From assembly GCA_026874595.1 (NCBI GenBank), contig CM049319.1:64784417-64848416 (forward strand): a DNA stretch of 64,000 bases, given 5' to 3'. The notes beneath the pieces are model-generated. The model was not told where the DNA came from. It saw only the letters and a list, made by a program, of their open reading frames with translations, and did not search any database. Of the stretch, positions 23,639-52,424 are shown piece after piece. The translations under genes and the position numbers were made by a program. The stretch is from Sipunculus nudus (lineage: Eukaryota > Annelida > Sipuncula > Golfingiida > Sipunculidae). How positions within the stretch are numbered: the first letter of the stretch is position 1; the number at the start of each line of letters is the position of its first letter.

Positions 23639-25977
23639 CCCTTTGAACCCACTAGACCGAAATATCGGGCTGACTCAAAGAATACAACGCCCCGTAATCC
23701 CGATATTTCGGGCTCTGAGCACATGGCTAATTGACATGCATCGCAACATGATTAGTAGCGAATCAGCGGGTACCTAACAGCAAACCTGTTAGCCAATGAG
23801 CGGTCGTCTATCAAACCACTTTGGCTACAGCCGATAACATCATGGCGGCGCCCAGTAAGCGCGTGAAAGCGTGGTAACTGTACCTGTGTTTACCTAGTAA
23901 ACAATGAAGCGAGCGTGCAATGACACAGGGACAGGTAGAAAAACTGCTAAGCGGTTCACAGCAGAGCAGGTACTTGATTTTATTGATTCTGATGACGATG
24001 GAGGGGACGTTTATACCGGAGATTACCCCTCAGATGAACTCACTACATCGGACGAGGAATCTGACAGAGATATTGACAGTGAACCTTCGGATTCGGATAC
24101 TCAGGTGATTCTGGTCATGTGGGAGGGAATGCACCAGTTTCACCTACAGGTCAGAGACCTAAACGCAACAGTAAGAATACGAACAAGGCATCGCCATTAG
24201 ACACTGGGTGGTCAGAAAAGTTCATACCAGTTGACACCACGTTTCGTGTTAGTGAGGTAGGCCCAAAACAAATGCCCAAGGACATATCTGATAAAAGTTC
24301 TGAATTGGATTTCCTGAATATCTATCTTGATGCAGACTTTTGGAATTTGTTGTGCACACAAACCAACCTGCGTGCTGAGCAGGCAAAGGTAGAAAACCCT
24401 GATGGATTTTACTGTAAAAAATTCACCCCTGTTGATATTGCAGAAATGAAAGCATTTATTGGACTTCGCCTTCAAATGGAAAATGCAGTTGTAAAGCCAA
24501 GATATGAAAATTTCTGGCAAGGCAAAGGAAAGAATTTTCTTGCGCACACACCAGGATTTCATGAGGTCATGGAGCGTGACCGCTTCTTGGCATTATGGAC
24601 ATTCCTACATTTGGTAAATGAACAAGATGCTGATGTAGATAAAACTGACAAGATCTACAAAATCCGTCCGATGCTAGACATTATTTTACCAAAGTTTCGT
24701 AAGTTCTACCAGCCACAACAGTATCTCAGCCTTGATGAAGGAATGATACCCACGAAAAATCGTTTGTCCATCAAGCAATATATCAAAGACAAGCCCATCA
24801 AATGGGGTATAAAATCTTTCTTGCTTTGTGAATCTGAAACCGGATATATTTTGGATGCTGAATTGTACACAGGCAGAAATGATGATGGGCACATCCCTGA
24901 ACTTGGGGCTACTGGTAGTGTTGTTGTGCGACTCGTGACGGCAGGACAAGTTGTACACAAGAATCATATTCTTGTTATGGATAGATTCTATAACTCGGTG
25001 GCCCTCTTCCACTATTTACAACATACAAAGGGAATATTTGCAGTGGGGACCGTGATGCCACACCGGAAGCATTATCCAAAAGCCCTGAAAAAGAAAAAGT
25101 TGCCTCACCGGGGGGACCACAAATATCAGAGCAGGGAGAACATTTCAGGTCTTGTGTGGATGGACAGAAAGGCAATCAATTTTCTGTCAAGCTTCCATGA
25201 TCCCACTCTCACCGGTACTGTGAACAGGAGAAATAAAGATGGGACTATAGTTGAAGTGAAAATTCCCAAACTTGTTCAAGACTACAACAAGTATATGGGC
25301 TGATGTGATAAGAATGACCAGATTGCCCATCTGAACAAAACCAGACGTCACTACCGCTGGCCTCGTAGGCTCTTCATCAAATTTTTCATGTGGGCCTGCT
25401 ATAATGCTTATGTATTGATGGGATACTACAGGCCACATAATGAGCCAGGAAGGAGATTCAGGAGTTTCCAGGTCTTCGTTGATGAGTTGAGTCTCCAGCT
25501 AGTCTCCGACTTCCGGACCACAGTGAAACGACGCGAATCACGTGAATCACAATTTGAACAGAGGATGCAGAACGTGGGGCTTCACTACCCGGAGAGGTCG
25601 CCAGAGGCAACAGGCAACAATGTATGTTGTGTTTGCACCTACAAATATAACAAGTACAGACGTGATCATCCAGATGTTCCAGCCAAGGATTTACCTTTCA
25701 AAAAGGTAAAAACCACATTCTGGTGTGGTTATTGTGGACGATACCTGTGCATCAGAGATGGCTCCACCTGTTGGCGGGACTGGCATGAAAAAGTAGAATA
25801 CTGGCGCTAATTCAGGCAAGTTGGGACTCTGATACATAATTCATGTGACTAATGAATAAAAGTTGTGAAATAATCATGTTTGGAGTCATTTTTGCTATTA
25901 TCCCTCGTTCATGTAATTTTCACCCAGGGCCATGGGGTCGGGGGTACGGTCCAGTCAGGTCCTCGGGGTTCAAAGGG
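23639..25977 (+). mobile_element. piggyBac-superfamily DNA transposon
   Basis: The 2339-bp element starts CCCTTTGAACCC (23639-23650) and ends GGGTTCAAAGGG (25966-25977). It is flanked on both sides by TTAA (23635-23638 and 25978-25981), the target duplication of piggyBac elements. The terminal repeats match perfectly for 12 bp and imperfectly to about 20 bp. Just inside the left end, CCGAAATATCGGG (23657-23669) and CCCGATATTTCGG (23699-23711) form a subterminal inverted repeat. The element carries one transposase gene on the plus strand. Clean ends suggest a fairly recent insertion despite the broken gene. Confidence 0.95.
23904..25810 (+). pseudogene. piggyBac transposase, broken by a frameshift and a stop
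   Basis: The gene would cut and paste the element in the nucleus using a DDD RNase H-like core. ATG at 23904 opens an acidic N-terminus (DSDDDGGD, TSDEESD). The main frame (about 24098-25300) holds the DDE_Tnp_1_7-type core, with DEGM Asp at 24734-24736 and MDRFYNS Asp at 24980-24982. The third Asp of the triad lies in CDKNDQ at 25307-25309. A TGA at 25301-25303 stops the frame two codons before it. The same frame then runs to TAA at 25808-25810 through an RRLFIKFF segment and a C-terminal cysteine-rich zinc-binding domain (CxxC, CxxC and C-H pairs). N-terminal and core frames differ by one base, so an indel lies between about 24083 and 24198. AATAAA is at 25855. With two lesions I call it inactive. 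Confidence 0.92.
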
Positions 25978-25981
25978 TTAA

Positions 25982-27006
25982 AGGATTATTACCAATCTAA
26001 CTTTTTAACTCTAGTGAATGCACCATTTAGTTGTGATCTTATTGTACTTCTTAATATTAATTTATAAAGCAATGATTATACATCCTTCAGTGTTCATTTA
26101 TAATTCTTTAACTTTACTTCTAATACTCTCCTAAAACTGGCTATTTTAATCTGGCACCCAGATTATAATCTGACACCCAGAGACCAGTTCTATCTACAGT
26201 TCTATAATCATACATATCTTTTTCAAACTCTAAATGATCATGCTTCATGAACATATGATCATTCCTATCTTATACCTCACTGTCACAGATGCAGGGTAGC
26301 AATATAACCATAACATAACCATTTTCTACATTAACACAGGTGCTGTAATTTACTCTTCTAAAATTACCAGTTTCTCTTAACAGTTATTCTTATAATTTAT
26401 GGATGATGGAGACACTCTGTAGGCATGTATTTCTTTGTTGAATGAACCAAATTTTTTCTAGATAATAAAAATAAATATAAACTATATTCAAAATATAAAT
26501 ATATAAACAAAACATCACAGGTAAGTGACATGTTTTAACATAAAATTGTAAATAAAATTAAAATCAAAATGTAAGCAGTGCAGTAGTTCTGAATGCTTAC
26601 AGATAAAGCACTGAAATCTAAAACAAATATTCCTGAATCTTTTCATGTGAACAAGGCTTACCCATTATTGTTTGTTGATACACTGGCAAAGCAAACCTTA
26701 CACCTGGCAGCTCACAGCAGAAAATAACCCTGGCACCAGGTATCAAATAGCTGGCACAGGAGTGAGAGCTTCATTCATGTCATATACTGTGGATGTTTCC
26801 TTCTCCTGAATCATACCTCTCAAATGTCTCCATGTTAAGTGCCTGTGAGACACTTCCATCATCAGTGAAATGCCAGCAATATACCTCCCTTTTAATGATA
26901 ATTCCAATTATCAAAATGTAATAAAGTTATGATGAAGATGACTCTTTACTCTCATGCTCGTTGTTGCATCCAATGTGTAGTAGGTCTATTAAATGTTGAA
27001 TTCCCA
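25982..27006. other. Intergenic region downstream of JMJD7
   Basis: AT-rich, with no gene recognised. It should contain the JMJD7 3' untranslated region on the minus strand, but I see no clear polyadenylation signal close to the stop codon. Confidence 0.45.
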
Positions 27007-43745
<16,739 letters not shown>

Positions 43746-44535
43746 GCCACTCACTGACTCAGCCAGTGGCCGGACTTCCTAATGCTGCAAAGTGCTCCCA
43801 CTGAATGAACTTTAAAACGATGGCCTGGCCTCACGTCTTGCACGTAGGGCTATAACTTGTAAGGACTACTGTGATTAGTCAATCTTGTTACATTACATAT
43901 TATTGGTCATTTTGGCAAATATCATCCCATCCGTGCCCCGCGTTGAATATAGATTGGTCCCTTACCTTATTCTACGCGAAAAACTTTTCGGCTGCTAAAA
44001 TGTAACATTTTGGAGCAAGATATCAATCTACGGTATCAACCATGAAAGTTTAGAGGGGATATGAACTTCACGGAGAATTAAGGTTGCACAAGACATCATG
44101 CCGGGCAGGCAATCTAATTATAAGGAGCCAATGGTCGATACTTTAACGAAACCCGATGAAAAAATTACATGAAAATATAATTTAACCATAATTTTACCAT
44201 AGTATTAAAATTTGAGGTTTGACGTTAATCGTACCAGAAATACTTTCTAGTAAAAAAAAGTTGTTGTTTATTCAATATAAATATTAGGCCAATTCTCGTA
44301 GAGGGTAATATGAAACTGCCGTGTGTATGTGAACCCCCCGGCAGGTTGCACCACCATGTATGTATTCGTCATTAAATTTACGTTTTGTCCTTGGCATTAT
44401 TCCATGCATTCTTGCACAACACCTTGCAAGGTCTACCTTTTAAGACCAACAGATCTACAAGTTATAAGTACATTGCAATAGCTTCTAAAAGCAGAGAGAC
44501 GAAACATTCTGTTCAGAACATTCATACTTGACACC
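43746..44535. promoter_or_regulatory. Divergent intergenic region between JMJD7 and the eIF5A gene
   Basis: The 790 bp separate the JMJD7 ATG (minus, 43745) and the eIF5A ATG (plus, 44536). Both 5' untranslated regions and core promoters should lie here. No obvious TATA box at a confirmed start site was found. Shared regulation is likely from geometry but unproven. Confidence 0.5.
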
Positions 44536-47500
44536 ATGAAAAGTAAGTATTATATATATTATAATACAATCTCTCTCTCCCTCGCTCTCTCTCTCTCTCT
44601 GTCTCTGTAAATACACTCACTCGTACATAAAAAAAATAGTTCCATAGGTGAAAAAAGTGAGGCGCCCGTGCCAGTTTCGACATCAACGCTTGAGGTGTGT
44701 ATACGACATGGAGAGCTCAGGTGATTATTTTTAAAAGGAACATTGCTTTTTCACGAGGGAACGGCAATCACAAGTATATTTCAAGTTAAAGCGCTCTCGA
44801 AATATCTAACCAAGATATAATGGGGAGGATGCATCCTGAGTGATCCTTAACTTTAAATCATCGGGGCGATGCCAAGTGCATATGTGTTTTTATTGGCCGG
44901 GGAGTGGGGTCAGTTCACATATGTTCCTGTACGTAAATCCTCAGAAATGTTTATAAGCCTTACGTTTTGGGTCTAATTGCAGCACTATCTGTCGGGAACT
45001 CCATGAACTTCAAAGAAAGGTTTATAAGCAAGTAATTACATAATAACTATTCTTAATTCGAACATATTTTTTGTCCACTGAGGTGTTCTAAAATTCTTTT
45101 TTTCCCATCTTCATTTGTGAAAGAAAAATCCTATGAAGCTATGTTCGCTTATCCATTTTTCTAATATCTCAGGTCATCGTGTATTTAGCCTTAGGCCTGT
45201 AACGCAGACATTTCATATTTAATTGTTCTCCCTTGTGTGAATCAATTCCTAAATAGAGTCTGAATGTTCGGGCTATGTGTACTTCTTCAACCCAACTCAT
45301 ACAGTAGAACAGGTAAACATATATAAGACACTTTGCTGACATAAACAATATGCATGCACAGTACTTCCATTATAATTGCTTAGCCGCAGGTATTTTGCTG
45401 ATGGGCGGGGTTGTTTGAAAAGACTCTGATTTTATGTAATATAATCTGATTAAAGGTCATTTATGCACGAAGCCCCAGACTTAGTCGAAGATTTTATCAA
45501 TTGCATAATATAATGTTTTCATATATAGGCCTATTAGACACTCCCGATTTGTGCAAAATCTGTTTTGCGATTTTCCCCCTCCTCTGCATATCCGGAATCA
45601 GAAATAGCTCAGACATTTATTACGTTACGTAAACATTTTGATAAGGGAGAAATATAGGGCCGAAGCTATAGATCACATTTCCAGCGTACCAACCACCTCG
45701 CTAGAAAGTAAATTAGGCTTCCCTTTTGTTGGAGCGAAGTCAGTTATCCCAGGAGTGACACTTTTTGGCAAACAATGTGGCTATAATTACTCAATTCACC
45801 TTTCCCCGGGCCCAAACTTTCCAAGTATTTGGCATCATGGTAGTCTACCCCCCCCCCCCCCCCCATCACCTCCAATTTGTTACGTAAACATTTGCTCATG
45901 AGAATATATTAATTTCATACAGTGTGGTTTATTAGGTCAAGGGGATAGATTGACTAAAGGACCTGAGGTCTGAATATCGACAGGCGGGCTATAGACAGCA
46001 CAAAATGGTTTGTAGTTCAACCCCTTAAAAAGTTTGTGGTTCCCGTTAAAGTGGAGGATCTAGTCTCCCCACCCATATGCGCACCTGCAAAGGATGTTGA
46101 TTTAATATGCATGGTTTCCTTCTATTTCAGATGCACGCCGGTCAGCCGCCGATGAAGAGTTTGAAGGGGCTGACGCTGGTGCATCCTTGACCTACCCAAA
46201 GCAATGCTCGGCTCTCAAGAAAGGGGGTCACGTGATCATTAAAGGAAAACCATGTAAAATCGTGGAAATGTCTGTCTCTGCCCCAGGCAAGCACGGGCAT
46301 GCAAAGGTATATTCAGAAAGTATATTCATTTGATCAATTGCATTAAACTGAAAAATAGACGTGCAACAACATTTATAAATTTTAAAGCATTCATATAGGC
46401 CTACCATAGGCGGATCGTGGATTTTACTTTTTCTAGAAACCTTTAACAACAAGGAACTAAATAATACACTAGAGCAGAAATTTGTTTTAGGGGAAACAAT
46501 AGTTGTTTGATGTATTGGAATAGATTTTTGCATAGATCTTCTAAACAAGTCTGTGGCGCCACCTATAATCGATTTTTTTTATGTCCCTTTATGCTCCTGC
46601 TTTTCTGAATGTTACGCATATCCTGGGGAGTGGTTTATTTTGTATACAAGAGCAGTGGTGCCAGCTACAATCGTGGTTTGACGTATCATTATGTAATGTT
46701 GCATGCCCATAGATCTTGGGTAGCGTTACATCTAACATGACTGTTGGCGCCACCTACAACCATTTTTACATGGCGTACATCAGTGAATTACCTTTTGGTG
46801 AAAATGTTAGTTTTATTCCGTACACAAGACTAGTGGCGCCACCTTAATTACATCCATCATGGCGTTCGTCGCATCTCTGTTGCCAGAAATTCGGAGGGCT
46901 CTCACGTAGAGAAATATACCAGGTCTCTTAATCAATACCCATGTGATTCGGCGGAAACACGTTATCGCGTGTTGACAACCCGTATTCTGGTTAGGTATAT
47001 CATTTTACATATAGGTATATATACATACAGTGGAACCACGATCGTTTACCACCCGGTATCGTAACCATCCTTCCTTTATGAGAATAGAATCCTTTTTTCC
47101 ACGGGTTCAAATAAATTTTCGCGGCTTGGACACAAACACACCTTTCACGGAACTATATAGAGACCTTTTATTAGAATTTCTTATTAGTCTTCCTCGGTTG
47201 TACAAACCTTTTTCCGAAATCCTGTATCACCCTCACTTAAATAAACTATGCACACGAAAAAAACGAAGTATGCTAAACCCCTCATTACTCGATCTCCACT
47301 ATAGTGGAGAAAGCGATATGTAAATATTCATGACTGGCTACATATTGTGTACACTCTCAGAACACAGTGCATGACCTTCTGGTGACCTTCCATTCACACG
47401 CTGTGAGAAATAGCAGGATTCTTAAGGTTTCGCAAGGTGCAAAACACCCAGTCAATTTGCGCTGAAAAATAAAATCTGATTGGCTCTGCGTTTCAACAAA

Positions 47501-50500
47501 TCTGCAGAACTGGTAGAAGAAATCTGATTGGCTTAGCATGTAAATAAACATGGTTGCGCCCGTGGCAAGCTCGTGTAGCACGGCAAGAGAGAAAGTGTGC
47601 AGACAGTGGGGGATAACTGACCTCAGGCCACATCAGCATGTCAGTATTTAGAGACTGTAATGAAAGTTGACGATTGCATCGTGTGTATTCCAACAGGGGT
47701 GAAATAAGTCTGTGCTACCGAGCGTTTTCCACCACAGGGCAAAGTGACCGGTACCTCGAAGAACATACGCTGATGCTGGTGATACCTGCAATGTGATTGG
47801 TTAAATATTACGCAAGGGGAATTCCACAGAGACAGCACCGCTTGGTGGAAAAACCTGACTGGCAACCGCGGTTTAATGCAGCGGTAGTGTAGCGAATGGT
47901 TGAGCGTATGAACTGCCAATGGAGCGTAAATATTGTGTTGTTTAATCGAAGGAGACAGCACTTGAGCTGTGTGGGAAAAAAGGATTTTCCAGGCTTGAGT
48001 TTTTGCTGATTCAGACATGTTGACCATAAGTGTATATTGAATCAAACGTCTTGGTGCTGTAAAGGCTAATTTGTATGAAAAATGCTGAAAGTTTTAGCGG
48101 TAATGGCGTCATGTCAAGTGATGGCTGAGTAATTCAAGAAGAATATAACGGTAATAAACCCATGTCTAGATATCAGCAATATTCCCATTTATATATACTA
48201 GCCCTTGTTTCCTGTGATATATATATAGGTTTCAAAGTCAGACTTGAATATTTCTGATTCTTTTAATTCAGACCATAATTGTGATCTTTCACACGGTGAA
48301 GTTTTTGTTGCGATGGTAACGGAAAAGTTTTGAAAGGGAGTTATATAATAAAAGAATTACGCCCATATCAGATTTTATTCCCATCATATTCAATATTTAC
48401 CTTATATTACCATGATATATAAAATATTATATATGATATATATATTAAGTCTTTGTTTTTTGTTTCAGGTGCACCTCGTCGGTCTGGATCTGTTTACCGG
48501 CAAGAAATACGACGACGTATGTCCCGGCAGCCACACCATGGAAGTACCCAACGTTAAACGGGAGGAATTTACAGTAAGTCTAATATCCGGTCGCTGTATA
48601 ATATTAAATATGTGTAGATTTATGTACATTCAGCTTTCTTCCTAAATACAGAGTGGGCGGTGCATGGCCACAATTAAGTTTCCCTGTAGTCAACTTTATG
48701 ACAGTATTTTGGCGCGAGTCTATAAATATGTAACATTCATTCATAGAACCGACAAATTGTGCTACATTGTCTAACCCTCTTTTATGCAATAACTTTTATT
48801 ATGCGAATAAACACCTGTATACGGCTAGATGTCAATAAGGTATAAGATGATATTCATGCAGTTATAGAATTTATATTCTTTGTGTTTCGATAACAATATC
48901 CATATAATGTAGGTGTTAATATAAAAGTGATATTGTTTTAAACATATTTTTTCAATTGAATTGTTCAAGAAGCACAACGTGCTAATGAGTATACTTTTCA
49001 ATAAATACATATTTATGCTGACATATATAATTATATAAAATACGTACATAGGGACACAATAATATGTACATCACACACTGGACATACAACGCTCTAAATA
49101 TAAGATTATGAATACGTCTGAAAACGTTCAATTGTCAAAAATAGTTCCCATAAACGCCTTGTAGAAACAACATGCCTTGGACATATAGTATTTTCTATGC
49201 GAGACAATATTTACATAAACAAGCAAATACAAATATGATTTATACGTATACTTTAAAAGGGCGACAGAAACCTCGTATAGTGCATTGAATATACTATTGA
49301 ACGAACTAAAATAGTTCTATGTTTGATTCTGTGGACAGACTTCTGTCTCCCCTGCATGATAACACAACAACAAAAACAACAACAACAACAAGTTTATTCA
49401 GGAACAAGGAGGCCTGGGCCTATAGATCAAATTGAGTATAAAAATCTTCCTACATTTAAACAGCTGTGACATAATGAAACATAACATATTTGTATGTGTA
49501 CTGGCGGCGTTTGTCACACAATTATACATTCATTATTTTTACATCAAATTCCTTGCAATTTCTTTTAATAATTAAAAACTGTAACTGAAAGTTACTAAAG
49601 TATATAACACAAAAAGCAAAATAAAATAAATAAATAAACTAAATGAAAACATGAAACAGTTCTATTTCTCTTTTACTTACAGTCTCTTCATATAATTTTC
49701 TCTTAATTTAAAACCATGATATACATATGCTGCAAATCTGATTATTTCTTTCTCTTCACTCAAGTTAAAAATTCTAATAAAATTTTCCTTGTTTGGTGCA
49801 TGTAGGCTCTTTCTCAAATATTTCTCTGATAACACACTTATAGGGTGCGCCTCTTATCCACCGTACTCGAAGGCTGGACGACATTTACTGGTATTGCAAT
49901 CAATGTAGCGACTTTTTAAAAAAGAACCTGCCTCTCCGAGACATAGCGGGGACATCAAACAAAGATATGATATGAATTTGACATATTGACATAAGACCTC
50001 ATACGAATTGACATAAGGTAAGACATCAGTATATACACGCATAATTTACTCATCATTAAACATTCATTTAACCATCCAATACCCCTTTCTAGTTGGTCAG
50101 TCTTGGACGTGAGGGTCACTTCAACGTGTTAGACAACAACTACCAGATGCGTGGTGACCTCATGTTTGATCCACAGTTCTGCTCCGTTGACAACAAGTCT
50201 CTGGTAGACGAACCGGACGCTCTGGAGAAACTCCGGGAGAAAGTGGAAAAGGCCAACGAAGAGGACAAGGACGTTCTGGTAAGTAACATAATGTACTTAT
50301 ATATGTTTACTAGAAATCTAGTTAATCACCCTTCCGCCAGAGGTCGTTTCTACTTAGAACGAACCTTTTCCAGTCAGATACTGCATATGGGAAGGCCTGA
50401 ACTACTTGTCTCAACTGTCAAACGTCAAAATCAAACTAGGCAGACTCGGACTCAAAAGAGTACAACTCTGTTGTTTTGGGATTGTTGGAGTTAAAATATG

Positions 50501-51191
50501 CCCCCCACAATGCACCGGGGCCTCTATATACACCGGTGGCGTAGGTATAAATGCAGTGCAGAGGACAATGTATAGACCGTTCAAGTGTGTTAACTTGGAT
50601 AAGAATTGTTTCAAGGCAAATTACATAAACATTTACGGAATAGGTAATTTATTGTAAGCATGTGAAATGTAAGCCTAAACAAAAGGTATTTCCTTGAAAT
50701 GTGACAAATTCTAATTTTAATGTTTGACACTTGAGGCAAGTAGTCCGGCCCGGCCGTCCAACAGTGCCCAAACAGGAGAGGTTTTGTTTGAGTAGGAGCG
50801 GCATCTTGGTCAGGGGTGTACCCATCTCACTGCATTTATACCTACATGTATATACAATTCGCTGGTGTATTAAGAAGCCCCGGTGCATTGTGGACGTAGG
50901 TTTTAAAGTCAACAAATCCTAACCAGCAGAGTCTTACATTTGTGAGTCCAATTTTGCGACGTGTGAAATATAGATCGAATTACTTTGTTTTAGCAATACT
51001 GAGATAAGGACTAACATATATTGGTTTTAATATATACCTTTTCTTACAATAATAACTATTAACGAAATAATAAAAACTATTCACTCATTATTAGTAATTA
51101 AATACCGTATTATTTCTTTCAGATACAAGTTATGTCTTCCATGAACGAGGAAAAGGCGATGAATGTGAGAATTTGTTCTCAAAGGAAATAA
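44536..51191 (+). CDS. EIF5A: eIF5A-like translation factor, 5 exons, divergent hypusine loop
   Basis: eIF5A binds the ribosome in the cytosol, relieves stalls such as at proline runs, and aids termination. It acts through a hypusine made on one lysine. Coding exons: 44536-44542, 46131-46306, 48469-48573, 50093-50278, 51123-51191. All are GT-AG with consistent phase, total 543 nt, 180 residues (154 in human). The N-terminal SH3-like domain includes [17 protein letters not shown] and KPCKIVEM. The hypusine site is GKHGHAK with K56. The segment before it is SVSAP where typical eIF5A has [23 protein letters not shown] follows. The C-terminal OB-fold domain (about 97-180) is divergent and roughly 20 residues longer, with an acidic/lysine-rich stretch ending [14 protein letters not shown] signals are at 51458 and 51498. 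It may be a paralogue rather than the main eIF5A. Confidence 0.93.
44543..46130. other. eIF5A intron 1
   Basis: Donor GTAAGT at 44543, acceptor TTCTATTTCAG ending at 46130. It holds the CT run and a C homopolymer near 45849. No other feature was recognised. Confidence 0.85.
44569..44608. repeat. (CT)n microsatellite in eIF5A intron 1
   Basis: An interrupted CT dinucleotide run just after the short first coding exon. Confidence 0.9.
46551..46850. repeat. Diverged GGCGCCACC repeat units in eIF5A intron 2
   Basis: TGTGGCGCCACCTATAATCG (about 46552), a decayed GTGGTGCCAGCTACAATCG (near 46663), TTGGCGCCACCTACAACC (about 46745) and AGTGGCGCCACCTTAATTAC (about 46833) are spaced about 85-110 bp. 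Flanks such as TATACAAGA match the array at 58690-59090, so these are old members of the same ~140-bp family. Confidence 0.7.
46851..48468. other. Remainder of eIF5A intron 2
   Basis: An open frame at 47030-47323 (plus) begins near TACAGTGGAACCACG, a word reminiscent of pogo/Tigger-type ends, and TATAGTGGAGATCG appears inverted near 47300. The match is too weak to call an element. Nothing else was recognised. Confidence 0.35.
49367..49826 (-). mobile_element. 5'-truncated LINE in eIF5A intron 3
   Basis: The 460-bp insertion lies on the minus strand between 10-bp direct repeats TGATAACACA (49357-49366 and 49827-49836). On the minus strand it ends in a (TTG)n-type tail (plus-strand CAACAACAACAACAA at about 49367-49391). 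Its upstream part (49677-49826) encodes a LINE ORF2 C-terminus, read to TAA at 49677-49679, with features such as [10 protein letters not shown] and [13 protein letters not shown], typical of the last residues of several non-LTR clades. It is antisense to the host gene and far from splice sites. Confidence 0.8.
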
Positions 51192-51555
51192 ACCATGAAA
51201 TATATCACCTGAAGAAATCAGTCCAAGTCCTAATATGTACCTTCTGATTGAAGAGAACTATAGGCCAACGCTGCACGCTCCGCGCCGGCACTCTCTGCAG
51301 TCGACCTTTGGCTTTTGAATAACCGTGACGTTAAGTAAATGTTGTGCCATGGGATTTCTGCATCATCCATAGTATCGAGCAATGAAGCAAGTGAAATGTT
51401 CATATATATACCCATTTAAGGACAAAAGGAAGATTAGACAAAACATGTGTGAATTAGAATAAAATGAACAAAACACAAGAAAGTCCTTGATTTACTGAAT
51501 AAATGTTGCCCAAGCTCCACATATGTTCATATTTACAGTGGTCCTTTTTGAAACA

Positions 51556-51558
<3 letters not shown>

Positions 51559-51592
<34 letters not shown>
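51559..51592. repeat. (TG)n microsatellite
   Basis: About 17 TG repeats just downstream of the eIF5A polyadenylation signals. Confidence 0.95.
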
Positions 51593-51595
<3 letters not shown>

Positions 51596-52424
51596 ATCAA
51601 TAAACAGTTCACGTTGAGGTCACGGCATTACAAGTTAATTTTCGCTGACACTGAACTCGTATTAAAGCAGAAATATGCCAGAATCCTGACCGATTTCTAT
51701 ATAATTTCAATTCCGTCTTCCCGTCTCTGTTCCAACAGAACGTGAGGAACATGTGTACACAAAAACAAGCAAATGTCCCTATTTTAATGGAGTGTTAGAC
51801 CCCATAAAATGATGAGACAAAGCATGCATGCATGCAGTATAGACAGACAATGAAAAAAGAAAATATAATGGCTAAACAGGCAGCATTTTATTTTATAAAC
51901 TAGAAATTTGTATTCAAAGGAATGCAAGCCACCGCCATGCATGTGAGGATCTTTATTATATAAGATGCTCACAAAACCTTATTTGCATTCACTTATTCGG
52001 TCCATATTCTCAGGTTCATTCGTGTATAAGTGATTCTACATTTGTGAATATTCCCTAATTGTGTTATTAAAACCTGATCGTCTGTCGATCCACGCCAAAA
52101 TCTTTTCGATTCTTTATTGGTCATTTTTCTAAAATGCCCTGAAAATTTCATGATTTTCTGTTCATGATCGCGTGAGTTATGTTATAAACACCCCCCAACA
52201 CACATGCATAAAACACGTACACACGAACGGGGATAAACGCATATACCCTCTTTGCGGAGGCAACAATAAGATACATGTGTATATACAATGGATCTCTTTC
52301 ATTGAATATAATAGGTGGCATCTGGAACAAAATAATCAAACATGTTCAACATTTGGCGTAGATCTGCTGTTAATATTGTACCTTAGTTTCATTTGTAATG
52401 TGCGTTTTATATCTAAAACTTTAA
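51593..52424. other. Intergenic AT-rich spacer
   Basis: No gene or repeat recognised between the eIF5A 3' end and the fold-back cluster. Confidence 0.4.

Noticed and set aside
47026-47310. Possible pogo/Tigger-like MITE starting CAGTGGAACCACG
   Set aside because: The proposed right terminus pairs only for a few bases and no convincing TA duplication was found.
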